Notes under the pieces: model-generated
Seen by the model: the letters and a program-made list of their open reading frames with translations, nothing else
What the model was told of the DNA's origin: nothing
The model's database searches: none
In this document: one piece after another, positions 16,908-25,700 of the stretch
Position numbering within the stretch: the first letter of the stretch is position 1
Layout: each line of letters opens with the position of its first letter
Translations under genes and position numbers: made by a program
Assembly: GCF_001280515.1 (NCBI RefSeq)
Contig: NZ_LBIQ01000015.1
Location: 62,001 to 126,000 of the forward strand
DNA from: Mangrovimonas sp. ST2L15
Lineage (GTDB): Bacteria; Bacteroidota; Bacteroidia; Flavobacteriales; Flavobacteriaceae
Reading direction: 5' to 3'
DNA length: 64,000 nucleotides

Positions 16908-18161
16908 ATGGCCTCCATTAATTTCCTCTACAGATCTACAAAAGATTATGCTCCATTAAATTTAAGACTTCTTTTTAGAATTAATAACCAAGATAAAGTG
17001 ATCGGCACAAAAACTAAACTTGTCGTTTCAAAAAATTACTGGAAGAAACATAATTTAAAAAGATTAAAGGATATAGATATTTTAAATGAAAGAAAAAAAG
17101 TTAACGACGAACTTGATAAAATTGAAAGTTTTCTTCTAAAAAAATTCCACAACTCCAACCCAAATCTTATTGACAAAAAGTGGCTCAACAACCAATTAGA
17201 AGCCTACTACCAAGAGGAAAATGATTTTATAGAAGAACCTACTGACGGACTAGTAGAATATTTCGAAGATTTTCTAAGAATTAAAGGAAAAGAAATTTCC
17301 GATAGCTCCATAAAAAAATATACTACGGTGAAAAACCTAGTCATTAAATTTGATAATTATACACAAAGAAAAACCAAGATAAATGAAGTAAATCTTGCCT
17401 TCAAAGATGAATTCGAAGATTTCTGTTTAAACAATCACTATTCGTCCAATACCATTGCAAAGGCACTTAGAACAATCAAAACGGTATGCAATCATGCTAA
17501 ATTAAACGGGCATTCAATTAGCCACCAAATAGATTCCATCAAACCTAAATACCTCAAACCCGATCATATTTACCTAAATGAAAAGGAAATAACCTCCATA
17601 GAATCTATTGATGAAAATAAACTTACCGAAAGCCTTACAAATGCAAGAGACTGGCTATTAATCAGCTGCTACTGCGGTCAAAGAGTTTCCGATTTCATGA
17701 GATTTGATAAATCCATGATTAGGTTCGAAAAAAACAAGCCACTAATTGAATTTACGCAAAAGAAAACTGGAAAAATAATGACCATTCCAGTGCACCAAAA
17801 AATCATGAAGATTTTAAGCAGAAGAGACGGAAACTTCCCAAGACCAATATCTGACCAGAAATACAATAAATACATAAAAGATGTATGTGACTTAGCAAAA
17901 ATCAATCAAATCATTAAAGGAAGTAAAAAACAGGAGACTAAAAAGGACAGTAAAATTTATCGTAAAATTTCTGGGGAATTTCCAAAACACGAATTAGTTT
18001 CGTCTCATATTGGCAGGAGATCTTTCGCCACTAATCACTATGGAATTATTCCTACCACATTCCTAATGTATATTACTGGACACAGCACGGAAGCAATGTT
18101 TCTTAAATACATTGGGAAGAGCAATAAAGATTTAGCTTTAGAGATATCTAAATTCTTTTGA
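16908..18161 (+). CDS. Tyrosine recombinase/integrase of the island
   Basis: A phage-type site-specific recombinase that would cut and join the tRNA-Leu att sites. The ATG at 16908 gives the typical N-terminus (MASINFLYRSTKDYAPLNLR), an arm-binding domain; the frame upstream of it is not needed. A SAM-like core-binding domain (about 110-205) is followed by the catalytic domain with R259 (GQRVSD), H367 and R370 (SSHIGRRSF), H392 (TGHST) and nucleophile Y401 (LKYIG), a complete set. It is 418 residues long, normal for Bacteroidota integrases. It lies next to attL and reads into the element. Confidence 0.95.
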   Translation: MASINFLYRSTKDYAPLNLRLLFRINNQDKVIGTKTKLVVSKNYWKKHNLKRLKDIDILNERKKVNDELDKIESFLLKKFHNSNPNLIDKKWLNNQLEAYYQEENDFIEEPTDGLVEYFEDFLRIKGKEISDSSIKKYTTVKNLVIKFDNYTQRKTKINEVNLAFKDEFEDFCLNNHYSSNTIAKALRTIKTVCNHAKLNGHSISHQIDSIKPKYLKPDHIYLNEKEITSIESIDENKLTESLTNARDWLLISCYCGQRVSDFMRFDKSMIRFEKNKPLIEFTQKKTGKIMTIPVHQKIMKILSRRDGNFPRPISDQKYNKYIKDVCDLAKINQIIKGSKKQETKKDSKIYRKISGEFPKHELVSSHIGRRSFATNHYGIIPTTFLMYITGHSTEAMFLKYIGKSNKDLALEISKFF

Positions 18162-18192
18162 CGATAGAAGAATACGCTTTAAGATAAATTAA

Positions 18193-18222
18193 GAAAGCCT
18201 GCATTACCAAACGCAAGCTTTC
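18193..18222. terminator. Hairpin between integrase and immunity gene
   Basis: GAAAGCCTGC (18193-18202) pairs with GCAAGCTTTC (18213-18222) with one mismatch. It lies between the convergent integrase and immunity genes. There is no strong T tract, so termination is plausible but not sure. Confidence 0.45.
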
Positions 18223-18235
18223 CTAAATATAAAAA

Positions 18236-19018
18236 TCAATTTAAATCATCAGGATAATAAATATTTCCACGAAGCGTTTCATCATTCAAATTTTCAATTT
18301 TCACGATAGCAGCCGCTAAAAAACACCAATAACCTCGATGAATTTCGTTGCTCTTATGGGTTCCATAATAGCCCGACCCTTTAAGACATTGATACCATTT
18401 ATTTTCCAAGAAAAATTTAAGTTCACTTAATAAATTTATCTTATCACCTTCTTGAATTACTTTTTTTAAATGGCCAAAGTTCTTATCAATATCAACATAG
18501 GCTTTTTCACTTTCTTCAAAGTTGAGATTTACGTTTGGATACACTAAATATTCTAACAACAAATCCTTTACATTATCCCTCTCAAATTGTTCATGAAATA
18601 AGATAAAATATTCGTCATTTGGAGGAAGAATTAATCTAGCAATTGACAAAAGCTGAATCAGCGCAACATAAACATTATAAACATATTGCCCATAATACAA
18701 TGGTTTTCTATCCTTTAGCACATATGCCAAACTTAGGCCACCATGCTTCCTGTGAGATAGGAAATACATTGCAGATTTTTTAAGGATTTTTTTTACCTCA
18801 TCTTTTGAAAAATCATCCCCTTTAGAATATTTGGCTATTAAAAGATTTCTAAAAAAATCAAAATATAATTTCTCTTGCCTTTGCAAAATCTTCACATCCA
18901 AGGAATTTTTATCTTTTTCAAACCTACGTTCAATTTTTTCCAAATCCTTAACTTCTCTGTCCACCAATTCTTTGAAATAACTATAGCTCTTAAAAGGATC
19001 TCTTTGCTTTAAATTCAT
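18236..19018 (-). CDS. DUF1911/PoNi-like immunity protein
   Basis: A 260-residue soluble helical protein without a signal peptide. The C-terminal part (WYQCLKGSGYYGTHKSNEIH, then RGYWCFLAAAIVKIENLND and YYPDDL at the end) matches my memory of the DUF1911 half of PoNi proteins, and the N-terminal part with a conserved SYSYFKELVDRE start fits the DUF1910 half. PoNi proteins neutralise PoNe DNase toxins. Its ATG overlaps the last 4 nt of the predicted toxin gene, a typical toxin-then-immunity arrangement. It would act in the cytoplasm of the carrier cell. The family call is from motif memory and should be tested with profiles. Confidence 0.75.
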   Translation of the reverse strand: MNLKQRDPFKSYSYFKELVDREVKDLEKIERRFEKDKNSLDVKILQRQEKLYFDFFRNLLIAKYSKGDDFSKDEVKKILKKSAMYFLSHRKHGGLSLAYVLKDRKPLYYGQYVYNVYVALIQLLSIARLILPPNDEYFILFHEQFERDNVKDLLLEYLVYPNVNLNFEESEKAYVDIDKNFGHLKKVIQEGDKINLLSELKFFLENKWYQCLKGSGYYGTHKSNEIHRGYWCFLAAAIVKIENLNDETLRGNIYYPDDLN

Positions 19019-21111
19019 GGGTTATAAACATCAACTACATTGCCTAATTCGTCTAAAATATAAAAAATATTTGTCCCGTCAGGAAATACAACATTTAAAA
19101 TACTAATATAATTTTGTGATATTTGAGAACTCAATAACAAATCGCCATTTACAGCATTAGTTATTCGATTACTAGATAGAATCCAGGGTTGGCTCATTTG
19201 AATTCCATCTGAAGTATCACCTAAAAGTGATTGAGGATTCACGTTGTAATTAGATGTATATTTACTTTCAACAATTAAAAATTGTCCATTTGTAGTATTC
19301 TCAAAAATTCCATCAATACCCCCGTTGGTAACCGAAGTATCATCCAAATCTATAGCTCTAGTATGCTTTGCCTCATAACCTCTTTCAAACAGCCTTACAT
19401 CAGTGGTCATTTCACCAAAATTACCTTTCCTTACAGTTGAATTATTTAAATCAAGTTCAAACCAATCCACGCCATCAAGAACATTATCTATTATTTGTTT
19501 TTGTGTCTTAAATGTATTGTCAACATATTTAACTATTAATTCTCCTGCTTGAATAAGTTCATCTCCATACTTTATCAACTTGAGACCTTTTACTAAGGCC
19601 GCTCCTGGAATAATATCAACTAAAATAAATCCACCAGCTACCGCTCTACTAGAATCAACACCATAAAAGTCTTCTCCTGTAATTAAAATAATCACATCTT
19701 CAGCTGGCAGAAAATATCTCCCTGCAATAACTAAAGAGTTCTCTATTACTGATTCAAAAAATGAGTTTATATCGCAAGACAGACAATCTGGATCAAAACT
19801 AGGCAAACCATATTCATACCATTCATTCTCAGAATAGCTATACATGTAATGATATGCTTCATCCAAGGGAATATCAGATGGAGCTATAGTCAACTCGCTG
19901 GAAGGATTTATTATTCTTGGTTGCTGAGTTGCAAAAAGAACTAAATCTTCATTGCTCATCAAATAATACATTCCTTCATTATTTGGCAATTGATATGTAG
20001 CAACATATGACAATGCTGGATTGCCTGAATAATTACCTGTTTGACTATAATCCCAATTATCATCTGTTGTAGATCTTAACTCCAAAGTCATCAAGGCTTT
20101 TTCTAAGGCAATGGCACATTCCTCAGAAATATTGCCCTGATTAACACTTAACACATTACATCCTTCATTGTCTAATATATAATCCAAAATAGCTTGAGCA
20201 TCTATCCAATTAATTTCATTATTCAACCAATCAACAATTTCAACATCATCATTAGACAAATCCAATAGCGCACTTAAATTAAGATTTAAGTAGATACCCT
20301 GATCTATTAAATTGGGACTAACAACAAACGGAAGGATATTACCCCCAGATGAAGAAGAGGCTCCACAAGAGCATCCAGGGTCCGGTGTTGAAGTTGTTGG
20401 TGAGGAATCCCCTCCTCCTTGGGTAACCCAAGTACAAGAATTAGATTCCAACTCCCAACTCCCTCCATTTAAGCATCTAGGATCTGTACAGTTTGCTCCA
20501 TGAACTTGACCATCATGAGGCGTAGTTTGTTCATGCCATTGCCAAGTTTCAACACATACAAACTGAGCACTTACCTTTGAAGATTGTTCTAAATCTAATT
20601 CATCAAATATTATTGATGTAAAGGTTGTGTTTAAATTATCCAAACTTTGCAAATCTAAAGTTGAATATTCTTCCCTAGAAAAAGAGAATTCAACCATAAA
20701 AACATCATACTTACCATCACCGACATATGAAAAAACCAAATTTTCTACATGGTTATTTGCTGGATTATCACGAAAAACCAAAAAACTAAAAGAATGGTAA
20801 TCACTATTAGGATCTGTAATCAACTTTACCCAATCTGTGTTTATTGAAAACCCGTATTCTTGGTTATAAATTTCCCTAGAATATTGCTGATTAATATTGG
20901 AATTTAAATCTTCCGAAGATAAAGCATCCAGCTTTGCGACTATGTCAGGTTTATCCATCAAATCCTCTAAACTCACTATGGAATGACTATAACCATCCAA
21001 TGCTTCAAATTTTTCGGTACCAAGATCTGGTTCCTCTATAGTTTGGCAACTATAAAAAGTAACAAAAAACGTAACAAAAATTAAATAAATTGATTTTTTC
21101 AAATGCTTCAA
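19015..21111 (-). CDS. Lipoprotein with C-terminal PoNe-like DNase toxin domain
   Basis: A 698-residue predicted polymorphic toxin. It begins with a lipoprotein signal (lipobox TFYSC, Cys22). The long middle region has a Cys/Ser/Gly-rich linker (near CGASSSSGG) and a pretoxin-like stretch (LPAEDVIILITGEDFYGVDS...VDIIPGAALVKGLKLIKYGD). From about residue 562 comes a PD-(D/E)xK nuclease-like domain. It has Glu567 in GNFGEM, Asp600 in GGIDGIF, Glu615-x-Lys617 in IVESKY, and DGIQMSQPWI further on, the text seen in PoNe DNases. A DUF1911-like gene overlaps its end. A lipidated nuclease implies that the C-terminal part is released into target cells; how is not shown. The promoter at 21137-21167 has a TACGTA pair directly upstream. 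Confidence 0.78.
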   Translation of the reverse strand: MKHLKKSIYLIFVTFFVTFYSCQTIEEPDLGTEKFEALDGYSHSIVSLEDLMDKPDIVAKLDALSSEDLNSNINQQYSREIYNQEYGFSINTDWVKLITDPNSDYHSFSFLVFRDNPANNHVENLVFSYVGDGKYDVFMVEFSFSREEYSTLDLQSLDNLNTTFTSIIFDELDLEQSSKVSAQFVCVETWQWHEQTTPHDGQVHGANCTDPRCLNGGSWELESNSCTWVTQGGGDSSPTTSTPDPGCSCGASSSSGGNILPFVVSPNLIDQGIYLNLNLSALLDLSNDDVEIVDWLNNEINWIDAQAILDYILDNEGCNVLSVNQGNISEECAIALEKALMTLELRSTTDDNWDYSQTGNYSGNPALSYVATYQLPNNEGMYYLMSNEDLVLFATQQPRIINPSSELTIAPSDIPLDEAYHYMYSYSENEWYEYGLPSFDPDCLSCDINSFFESVIENSLVIAGRYFLPAEDVIILITGEDFYGVDSSRAVAGGFILVDIIPGAALVKGLKLIKYGDELIQAGELIVKYVDNTFKTQKQIIDNVLDGVDWFELDLNNSTVRKGNFGEMTTDVRLFERGYEAKHTRAIDLDDTSVTNGGIDGIFENTTNGQFLIVESKYTSNYNVNPQSLLGDTSDGIQMSQPWILSSNRITNAVNGDLLLSSQISQNYISILNVVFPDGTNIFYILDELGNVVDVYNP

Positions 21112-21136
21112 AATTTTTAAATTAAAGGTTATTCCT

Positions 21137-21167
21137 CAAAACTATATAAGCAATATAATTCTTACAA
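21137..21167 (-). promoter_or_regulatory. Promoter of the toxin-immunity operon
   Basis: On the minus strand TTG (complement of 21165-21167) is followed after 20 nt by TAGTTTTG (21137-21144), a full match to the flavobacterial -33/-7 pattern TTG-N17-23-TANNTTTG. The toxin ATG is 26 nt further. The TACGTA pair at 21168-21189 touches the -33 element from upstream, a position typical of activator sites. Confidence 0.6.
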
Positions 21168-21189
21168 TACGTAGAAATACGTAATTTTA
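21168..21189. promoter_or_regulatory. Paired TACGTA motif, copy 1 (toxin promoter)
   Basis: TACGTA-GAAA-TACGTA followed by ATTTTA. The two palindromic hexamers are 10 bp apart, one helical turn. The same arrangement occurs at 25514-25534 and 30302-30323, and nowhere else that I noticed in the window. It is in the divergent region between the toxin gene and the 225-residue gene at 21265, and sits directly upstream of the toxin -33 element. Confidence 0.6.
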
Positions 21190-21264
21190 CCAATTCTAGT
21201 GCACTTTATGCCGTACTCAAAAACTCAGGTCTTTTAAAATCTAATTTTACTCAAATCATATAAA

Positions 21265-21942
21265 ATGCCCAATCCATTTAAAACTAAAGAAGACATATTC
21301 CTAGAATTAGCGCATGGATACCTAAACAACAAGGATTATTTTCACGATCATCTTGAGTTCCTACTAAAAGAAAATAAAGTAAAATATGGCGTTAGCAATC
21401 TTCAGTATTTGAAGAATGGAATTGAGATCGTTTTGATTGAGCTTGAGGAACTCAAAAAGAACAATTCTCCAATTAAAACACTTTCGATCGATGTATTTCA
21501 AGGAAGTTATTTAAAATCAATAGCAATTTCTAGAAATGAACTAAAAGCTCTTTTAAAGAATTTAGAAGATATTACAACTTCTATTCAAAACTCTTCAGCC
21601 TTTCTACCAGCTGAAACAACATCCCAAGATGAAAATCGCGGTAAAAACTTCCCTCCAGATGTTTTTTCTAGTTCTGAAGCCCAAGAGCTATTTATCAGAT
21701 ATATTCAAGATTATGGAAACAATAAAACTAAGGAATCTGCAAATTTCAGCTTTTTGTTTTTTGCAATGAAAAGAACAAAACTCATTCACTGCACCCAAAA
21801 TAAGTTTATGGAAGAATTATCCAAATACAATATCCATTTAGACCAAATTAACGGAAGACAAAGCCTGCCCAAAAACCACGAAAAATATATACCTTTTAAA
21901 TATTTGTATCGCCTAGTAATGAAATCCGAACCACTATTATAG
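21265..21942 (+). CDS. Unrecognised island protein (225 aa)
   Basis: I do not recognise a family. The protein is soluble and charged, with no signal peptide or membrane segment. The first half is helical (FLELAHGYLNNKDYFHDHLE). A Ser/Thr/Glu linker follows, then a conserved-looking C-terminal block (FSFLFFAMKRTKLIHCTQNK) ending in a basic stretch. Proteins of similar shape, including RteC-like regulators, occur near excisionase genes of Bacteroidota elements, so a role in control of the element is a guess. It lies 130 nt upstream of the excisionase-like gene in the same direction, with repeats in between. Confidence 0.6.
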   Translation: MPNPFKTKEDIFLELAHGYLNNKDYFHDHLEFLLKENKVKYGVSNLQYLKNGIEIVLIELEELKKNNSPIKTLSIDVFQGSYLKSIAISRNELKALLKNLEDITTSIQNSSAFLPAETTSQDENRGKNFPPDVFSSSEAQELFIRYIQDYGNNKTKESANFSFLFFAMKRTKLIHCTQNKFMEELSKYNIHLDQINGRQSLPKNHEKYIPFKYLYRLVMKSEPLL

Positions 21943-21969
21943 AAATTGCAAAGAACCCAATAATGCATT

Positions 21970-22008
21970 AAAAAAGGTGCAATTTCGCACCAAAAAAGGT
22001 GCAATTTC
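21970..22008. repeat. Two 17-bp direct repeats with an inner GGTGC palindrome
   Basis: AAAAAAGGTGCAATTTC occurs at 21970-21986 and again at 21992-22008, a 22-bp period (two helical turns). Between them GGTGC-AATTTC-GCACC forms an inverted repeat. The array lies just upstream of a TAATTTTG -7 box (22036-22043) that precedes the excisionase-like gene. It is probably an operator, perhaps for that protein or for the product of the 21265 gene. Confidence 0.55.
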
Positions 22009-22071
22009 TCCTCCTTCGAGCTGACTTCATCTATCTAATTTTGGTCTCAAGTTTAATTTTAAAATCATTTT

Positions 22072-22371
22072 ATGAAACTAGATCAAATTATGTTGAGTCA
22101 GTTTTCCTTTGACCAACTCAAAAAATTAATTGAAGGAGCAGTCAGGAGCCAATTAAATGACTTCGGAAAGTCAATTCTAATTCCAAACTCTCATGATGAA
22201 CTACTCACACGAGAGGAAGCTAGCAACTTCCTAAAGATAGACCAAAGCACACTTTATCACTGGACAAATAAGGGCAAGGTAAAAGCCTATGCCATCGGTG
22301 CAAGGAGGTATTACAAAAAAGCAGAGTTAATAGAATGTTTAACCCCAATTTATAGCTCTAATGAAAAATAA
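22072..22371 (+). CDS. Excisionase-like helix-turn-helix protein
   Basis: A 99-residue protein with a MerR/excisionase-type winged helix in its C-terminal half (LTREEASNFLKIDQSTLYHW, then TNKGKVKAYAIGARRYYKKAEL). The N-terminal half is a helical lead seen in many Bacteroidota element proteins. Such proteins bind att or promoter DNA and help excision or control replication genes. It is followed by the 114-residue gene with an 11-nt overlap and then by the helicase gene, so the three form one operon. A TAATTTTG -7 box lies 29 nt upstream of the ATG. Confidence 0.85.
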   Translation: MKLDQIMLSQFSFDQLKKLIEGAVRSQLNDFGKSILIPNSHDELLTREEASNFLKIDQSTLYHWTNKGKVKAYAIGARRYYKKAELIECLTPIYSSNEK

Positions 22372-22705
22372 TGCCAAAACACAACCAGACATCATCAAAA
22401 ACATCCCCAATTTGCTATCAAAGGTATGTTATTCGCTATCTGATTTATCTTTTAATCTAGTTGGTACAGGAAATTATTCTCAAATCATTGACAAATGTAT
22501 TCTGGACATAGACAAAGCTAAACGCATGGCAGAAAGAAGCCCAAAGGCCTACCTTCAAGAAATTCATAATGGAATGGAAAGCCTATATAAAGAGGATAAT
22601 TCAATTGACACAATTCAAATTGAATACAACTTTAAAAAGCCAGAAGGAGACAAAAGAATTGGATACTTAAAACTAACAAAAAACCAAAATCACGATGATA
22701 AATAA
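22361..22705 (+). CDS. Small unrecognised protein of the replication operon
   Basis: A 114-residue hydrophilic protein that I cannot assign. It overlaps the excisionase-like gene by 11 nt and the helicase gene by 11 nt, which supports it being real and translated with them. The middle has a helical segment (ILDIDKAKRMAERSPKAYLQ) and the end a short strand-like part (IQIEYNFKKPEGDKRIGYLK). It could be an accessory factor of the helicase or of excision. Confidence 0.65.
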   Translation: MKNNAKTQPDIIKNIPNLLSKVCYSLSDLSFNLVGTGNYSQIIDKCILDIDKAKRMAERSPKAYLQEIHNGMESLYKEDNSIDTIQIEYNFKKPEGDKRIGYLKLTKNQNHDDK

Positions 22706-23888
22706 TTATACCAGAATAGGCACAGAATATTATAAAAAAATTGTCGTCCCTCTACATAGTGGAGACAGCTACAATGCTTTAACCAGATGGAAAAAAAGCG
22801 AAATAATAACTGATGAAGGTAAAGACTTCTTACAAGAAATCCCCAAATTTGATGGATTTTGCTTAATTCCATCAAATAATAATTATCAGCAAATCATTGG
22901 GAACTTTTATAACCGATATGAAAAGATAGAGCATCAATTCTGTGAAGGAAAATTCAATAAAACACTGGGATTTTTAAAACATATTTTTGGAGAACAATTA
23001 TCCTTAGGCATGGATTATCTAACAATATTATGGCAAAAGCCCACACACATTTTACCCATACTTTGCCTAGTTAGCTCAGACAGAAAAACAGGTAAAACAA
23101 CTTTTCTAAACTATGTAAAGCTCATATTTCAAAATAACATGACAATCAACAAAAATGAAGATTTTCGCAGCAAATTTAACTCTGATTGGGCCAATAAGTT
23201 AGTTATAGCAGTGGATGAAGTCCTTCTAGACAAAAAGGAAGACAGTGAAAGACTTAAAAACCTCTCAACATCAACTACCTTTAAAATGGAATCCAAGGGG
23301 ATTGACAAGGCTGAAAACCCTTTTTTCGGAAAATTTATCCTATGCTCAAATAATGAAGAAAATTTTATACGAATTGATGAATCCGAAATAAGATACTGGG
23401 TAAGAAAGATACCGTCCCTAACTGACGATAACGAGAATCCTGATTTATTAGAAGACTTAAAAAAGGAACTCCCCTACTTTGTAAACCATTTAAACAATCG
23501 TAAAATAACGTCCAAAAGAAGAACTCGAATGTGGTTCACAAAGGAGGAAATTTATACAGAAGCGCTATCAACTTTAGTTCATGGCAATAGATCACAATTG
23601 GATAAAGAAATCAAGGAACTGATTTTGGATGATTTTGTCAAATTCGAGCAAGATGAAATGAAATACTCATTGTCTGATTTAGTTGAAAAACTGACCAAAA
23701 ACAATATTAGAGTTTCAACTTCAAAAGTTTCAGAGGTCGTAAAGAAAATTTTCAAAGTTGAAAGCAAAAACGGCTCTTACCCAAAATACCACTTAACGAT
23801 TAACCCAATAAATAATTCCTATTTCGTAGAGTGTACAAATATCAAGGGAAGATACTATACGTTTAACAGAAAAGACTTTTTCATCTAA
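22695..23888 (+). CDS. SF3-type primase-helicase of the island
   Basis: A 397-residue ATPase of the phage/plasmid replication helicase type (DUF5906-like). The Walker A motif is in LVSSDRKTGKTTFLNYVKL, the Walker B-like acidic motif in KLVIAVDEVLLDKKED, and the sensor-like motif in GKFILCSNNEENFIRIDE, followed by an Arg-rich piece (EIRYWVRKIP). The C-terminal third looks like a winged helix (SLSDLVEKLTKNNIRVSTSK). No primase catalytic domain is visible in the N-terminal 130 residues. Together with the repeat array beginning 190 nt downstream it suggests that the excised element can replicate. It overlaps the preceding gene by 11 nt. Confidence 0.85.
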   Translation: MINNYTRIGTEYYKKIVVPLHSGDSYNALTRWKKSEIITDEGKDFLQEIPKFDGFCLIPSNNNYQQIIGNFYNRYEKIEHQFCEGKFNKTLGFLKHIFGEQLSLGMDYLTILWQKPTHILPILCLVSSDRKTGKTTFLNYVKLIFQNNMTINKNEDFRSKFNSDWANKLVIAVDEVLLDKKEDSERLKNLSTSTTFKMESKGIDKAENPFFGKFILCSNNEENFIRIDESEIRYWVRKIPSLTDDNENPDLLEDLKKELPYFVNHLNNRKITSKRRTRMWFTKEEIYTEALSTLVHGNRSQLDKEIKELILDDFVKFEQDEMKYSLSDLVEKLTKNNIRVSTSKVSEVVKKIFKVESKNGSYPKYHLTINPINNSYFVECTNIKGRYYTFNRKDFFI

Positions 23889-24080
23889 CTCCTGTTGATT
23901 TGTTGACAAAACCACATCAATTACCACTCACCAAAAGCGCTTGTGTGCTACACTTTTTCAACAATACATCAACATGAGCCAATTTCAACACCAATTAACA
24001 GCCAATCTTAAATCATAACTTTGACATTAGGCTAGCCCTTGTGAGATTATAGAGCCACAAACAACCGACGTTACTTTTCT

Positions 24081-24466
24081 TTGCTGCAATGGTTATCTAT
24101 AAGCCCTGTGGCATAACAACCACCCAGCCACGGTTCCAAACCGAAAACCAACCAAAAAAGCAACGGATTTTTTTACGTTGCTGCAATCCTTACCTATTTG
24201 CCCAATGGCATAAAAACCACCCAGCCACGGTTTCAAACCGAAAACCAACCAAAAAAGCAACTGATTTTTTACGTTGCTACAATGGTTACCTATAAGCCCC
24301 ATGGCATTACAACCATATAGCCGTGGTTCCTAATGGAAAACCAACCAAAACAACGGATTTTTTACGTTGCTGCAATGGTTACCCATAATTTACTGGGTAA
24401 AAGAACCATTTAGTTGTGGTTACAGACCGAAAAACCAACCAAAGCAACAGAAATTATTATTCGTTG
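24081..24466. repeat. Four tandem repeats of about 96 bp
   Basis: Unit starts are at 24081, 24178, 24274 and 24367, with an end at about 24466. Each unit begins TTGCTGCAATGGTTACC or a variant, contains an AACCACCCAGCCACGG-like block and GAAAACCAACCAAA, and ends in a T-rich stretch. At the junctions AGCAACG and CGTTGCT pair across about 10 nt, giving a hairpin at the boundary of units 1/2, with weaker forms at the others. Units 1 and 2 are most alike; unit 4 is the most diverged. The array begins 190 nt downstream of the SF3 helicase gene, so iterons or a structured origin are possible. Confidence 0.8.
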
Positions 24467-25370
24467 CTTGCTCCACTATGTTAAAATTTTGCAAAAAACC
24501 ACCTCGATTACTTAGCAATATTACAATTATGAAAACCATCAACAATTCAACTAATTGATATCTCACCACAAATTTAACTTATATCTTGAGCTCACCGAAA
24601 ATTTCAAATCATTTTGCTTTAACGACCAATTTGCACAACGCTAGATGAATGAATGTGCATTTGTTGACCCAATGTTGAATAAGAATCAAACGCCAACATA
24701 TTAAATAAGTGAAAATTACCCTAAATTTCAACATTCAACACTAAAAAATCAAATGTTTTTTTAAAGGAAATAAAAAGCAATAAATTTATAATTGGTTACA
24801 ACTTAAATAGTGGCTTCTTTTTTAACTATGTAACTATACATATTTCCACAACTGGAGTTTTTTATTTTAGTTATGTTGTTAAATTGAACCAGTTCATGTG
24901 TAAAAAGATTTTTTTTGTTCTTTTCTAAATCAATTGGAACTAATTTTTCACACAAAGCTCTTTAACTTTTTCCTCTGATAATTTTGAAATAATTCTGTAT
25001 TCCCACCAACTAACTTTTAATCCATCCTTTTTGTTATGTCTTATACACTCAACCTTAAAGTCTATCACTATACTTATAAAAAGCCATATTTGAACAATTA
25101 ATTTTAATAAAGAAACTATGACAAATCTAATTAAGAACTACCAAAAACACATCCCTGTTCTTTAATCTGGATAAATAATATTTTGCAAATCCTATTCACT
25201 CATTTTTGAGTGTTAAGCTCTCTTGCTATGACAAACTGATGGACATTCAGTGCCATTGGATCTAGAAGAGGGCTTTTTTTTTTACAACAATCAATCTTTT
25301 TCCTTGTTGCAATACAACCCTCATCATTACCGCCTAATTAACAGCAAGTTAAAAACTGAAAACTTATTCC

Positions 25371-25394
25371 AACAACAATAATTAAATTGTTGTT
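25371..25394. repeat. AACAACAAT inverted repeat
   Basis: AACAACAAT (25371-25379) and ATTGTTGTT (25386-25394) pair perfectly around AATTAA. A related perfect hairpin, AACAATAA/TTATTGTT, lies at 34429-34450, and looser forms at about 25281-25314 and 25474-25500. They are AT-rich and could be terminators or protein-binding sites. Confidence 0.5.
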
Positions 25395-25513
25395 TCAAGC
25401 TTTATATCTACAAGGTTAGAGAGAAGCCAACTGGTTAAAATTAAACACCCACTCAACCCACAATTCAGTTGAATATATTTGACAACAATTATAAATTGTT
25501 TTGAAGTATAGCC

Positions 25514-25534
25514 AAAATTACGTAGTTATACGTA
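25514..25534. promoter_or_regulatory. Paired TACGTA motif, copy 2 (upstream of lipoprotein 1)
   Basis: TACGTA-GTTA-TACGTA (25519-25534) preceded by AAAAT, the same orientation relative to the downstream gene as at the toxin promoter. TTT follows at once and, after 20 nt, TATATTAG (25558-25565), one base from the -7 consensus. This copies the spacing seen at the toxin promoter. The lipoprotein gene starts 136 nt after the -7-like box. Confidence 0.55.
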
Positions 25535-25700
25535 TTTCATTTTAAAAGTTAACTACCTATATTAGAGTCATTAATATTACCATTCATTATTAAACCATTT
25601 ATGAACTCTATAATTCATAATAAAGGGTTTTCCCTTCAAAAAGTATGGCAAAACTTTCCCGAACATTAAAATTCTAAGTTTAACCTACTAAAAAATCACC

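Larger units (their letters stand above)
23889..25700. other. Long non-coding stretch of the island
   Basis: 1.8 kb with no credible gene; short frames here follow the repeats only. It holds four tandem units of about 96 bp (24081-24463), inverted repeats built from AACAACAAT/ATTGTTGTT (25371-25394, with looser forms near 25281 and 25474), and a TACGTA pair upstream of the lipoprotein gene. The remainder is very AT-rich and shows nothing further. It may be the replication origin region of the element. Confidence 0.6.

Noticed and set aside
24089-24295. Short open frames inside the tandem repeats on both strands.
   Set aside because: They follow the repeat period, have biased repetitive text and no ribosome-binding site or relatives that I recognise.
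24081-24466. The tandem repeats might be a CRISPR array.
   Set aside because: Units are about 96 bp and similar along their whole length, without short constant repeats and unique spacers, and no cas gene is near.
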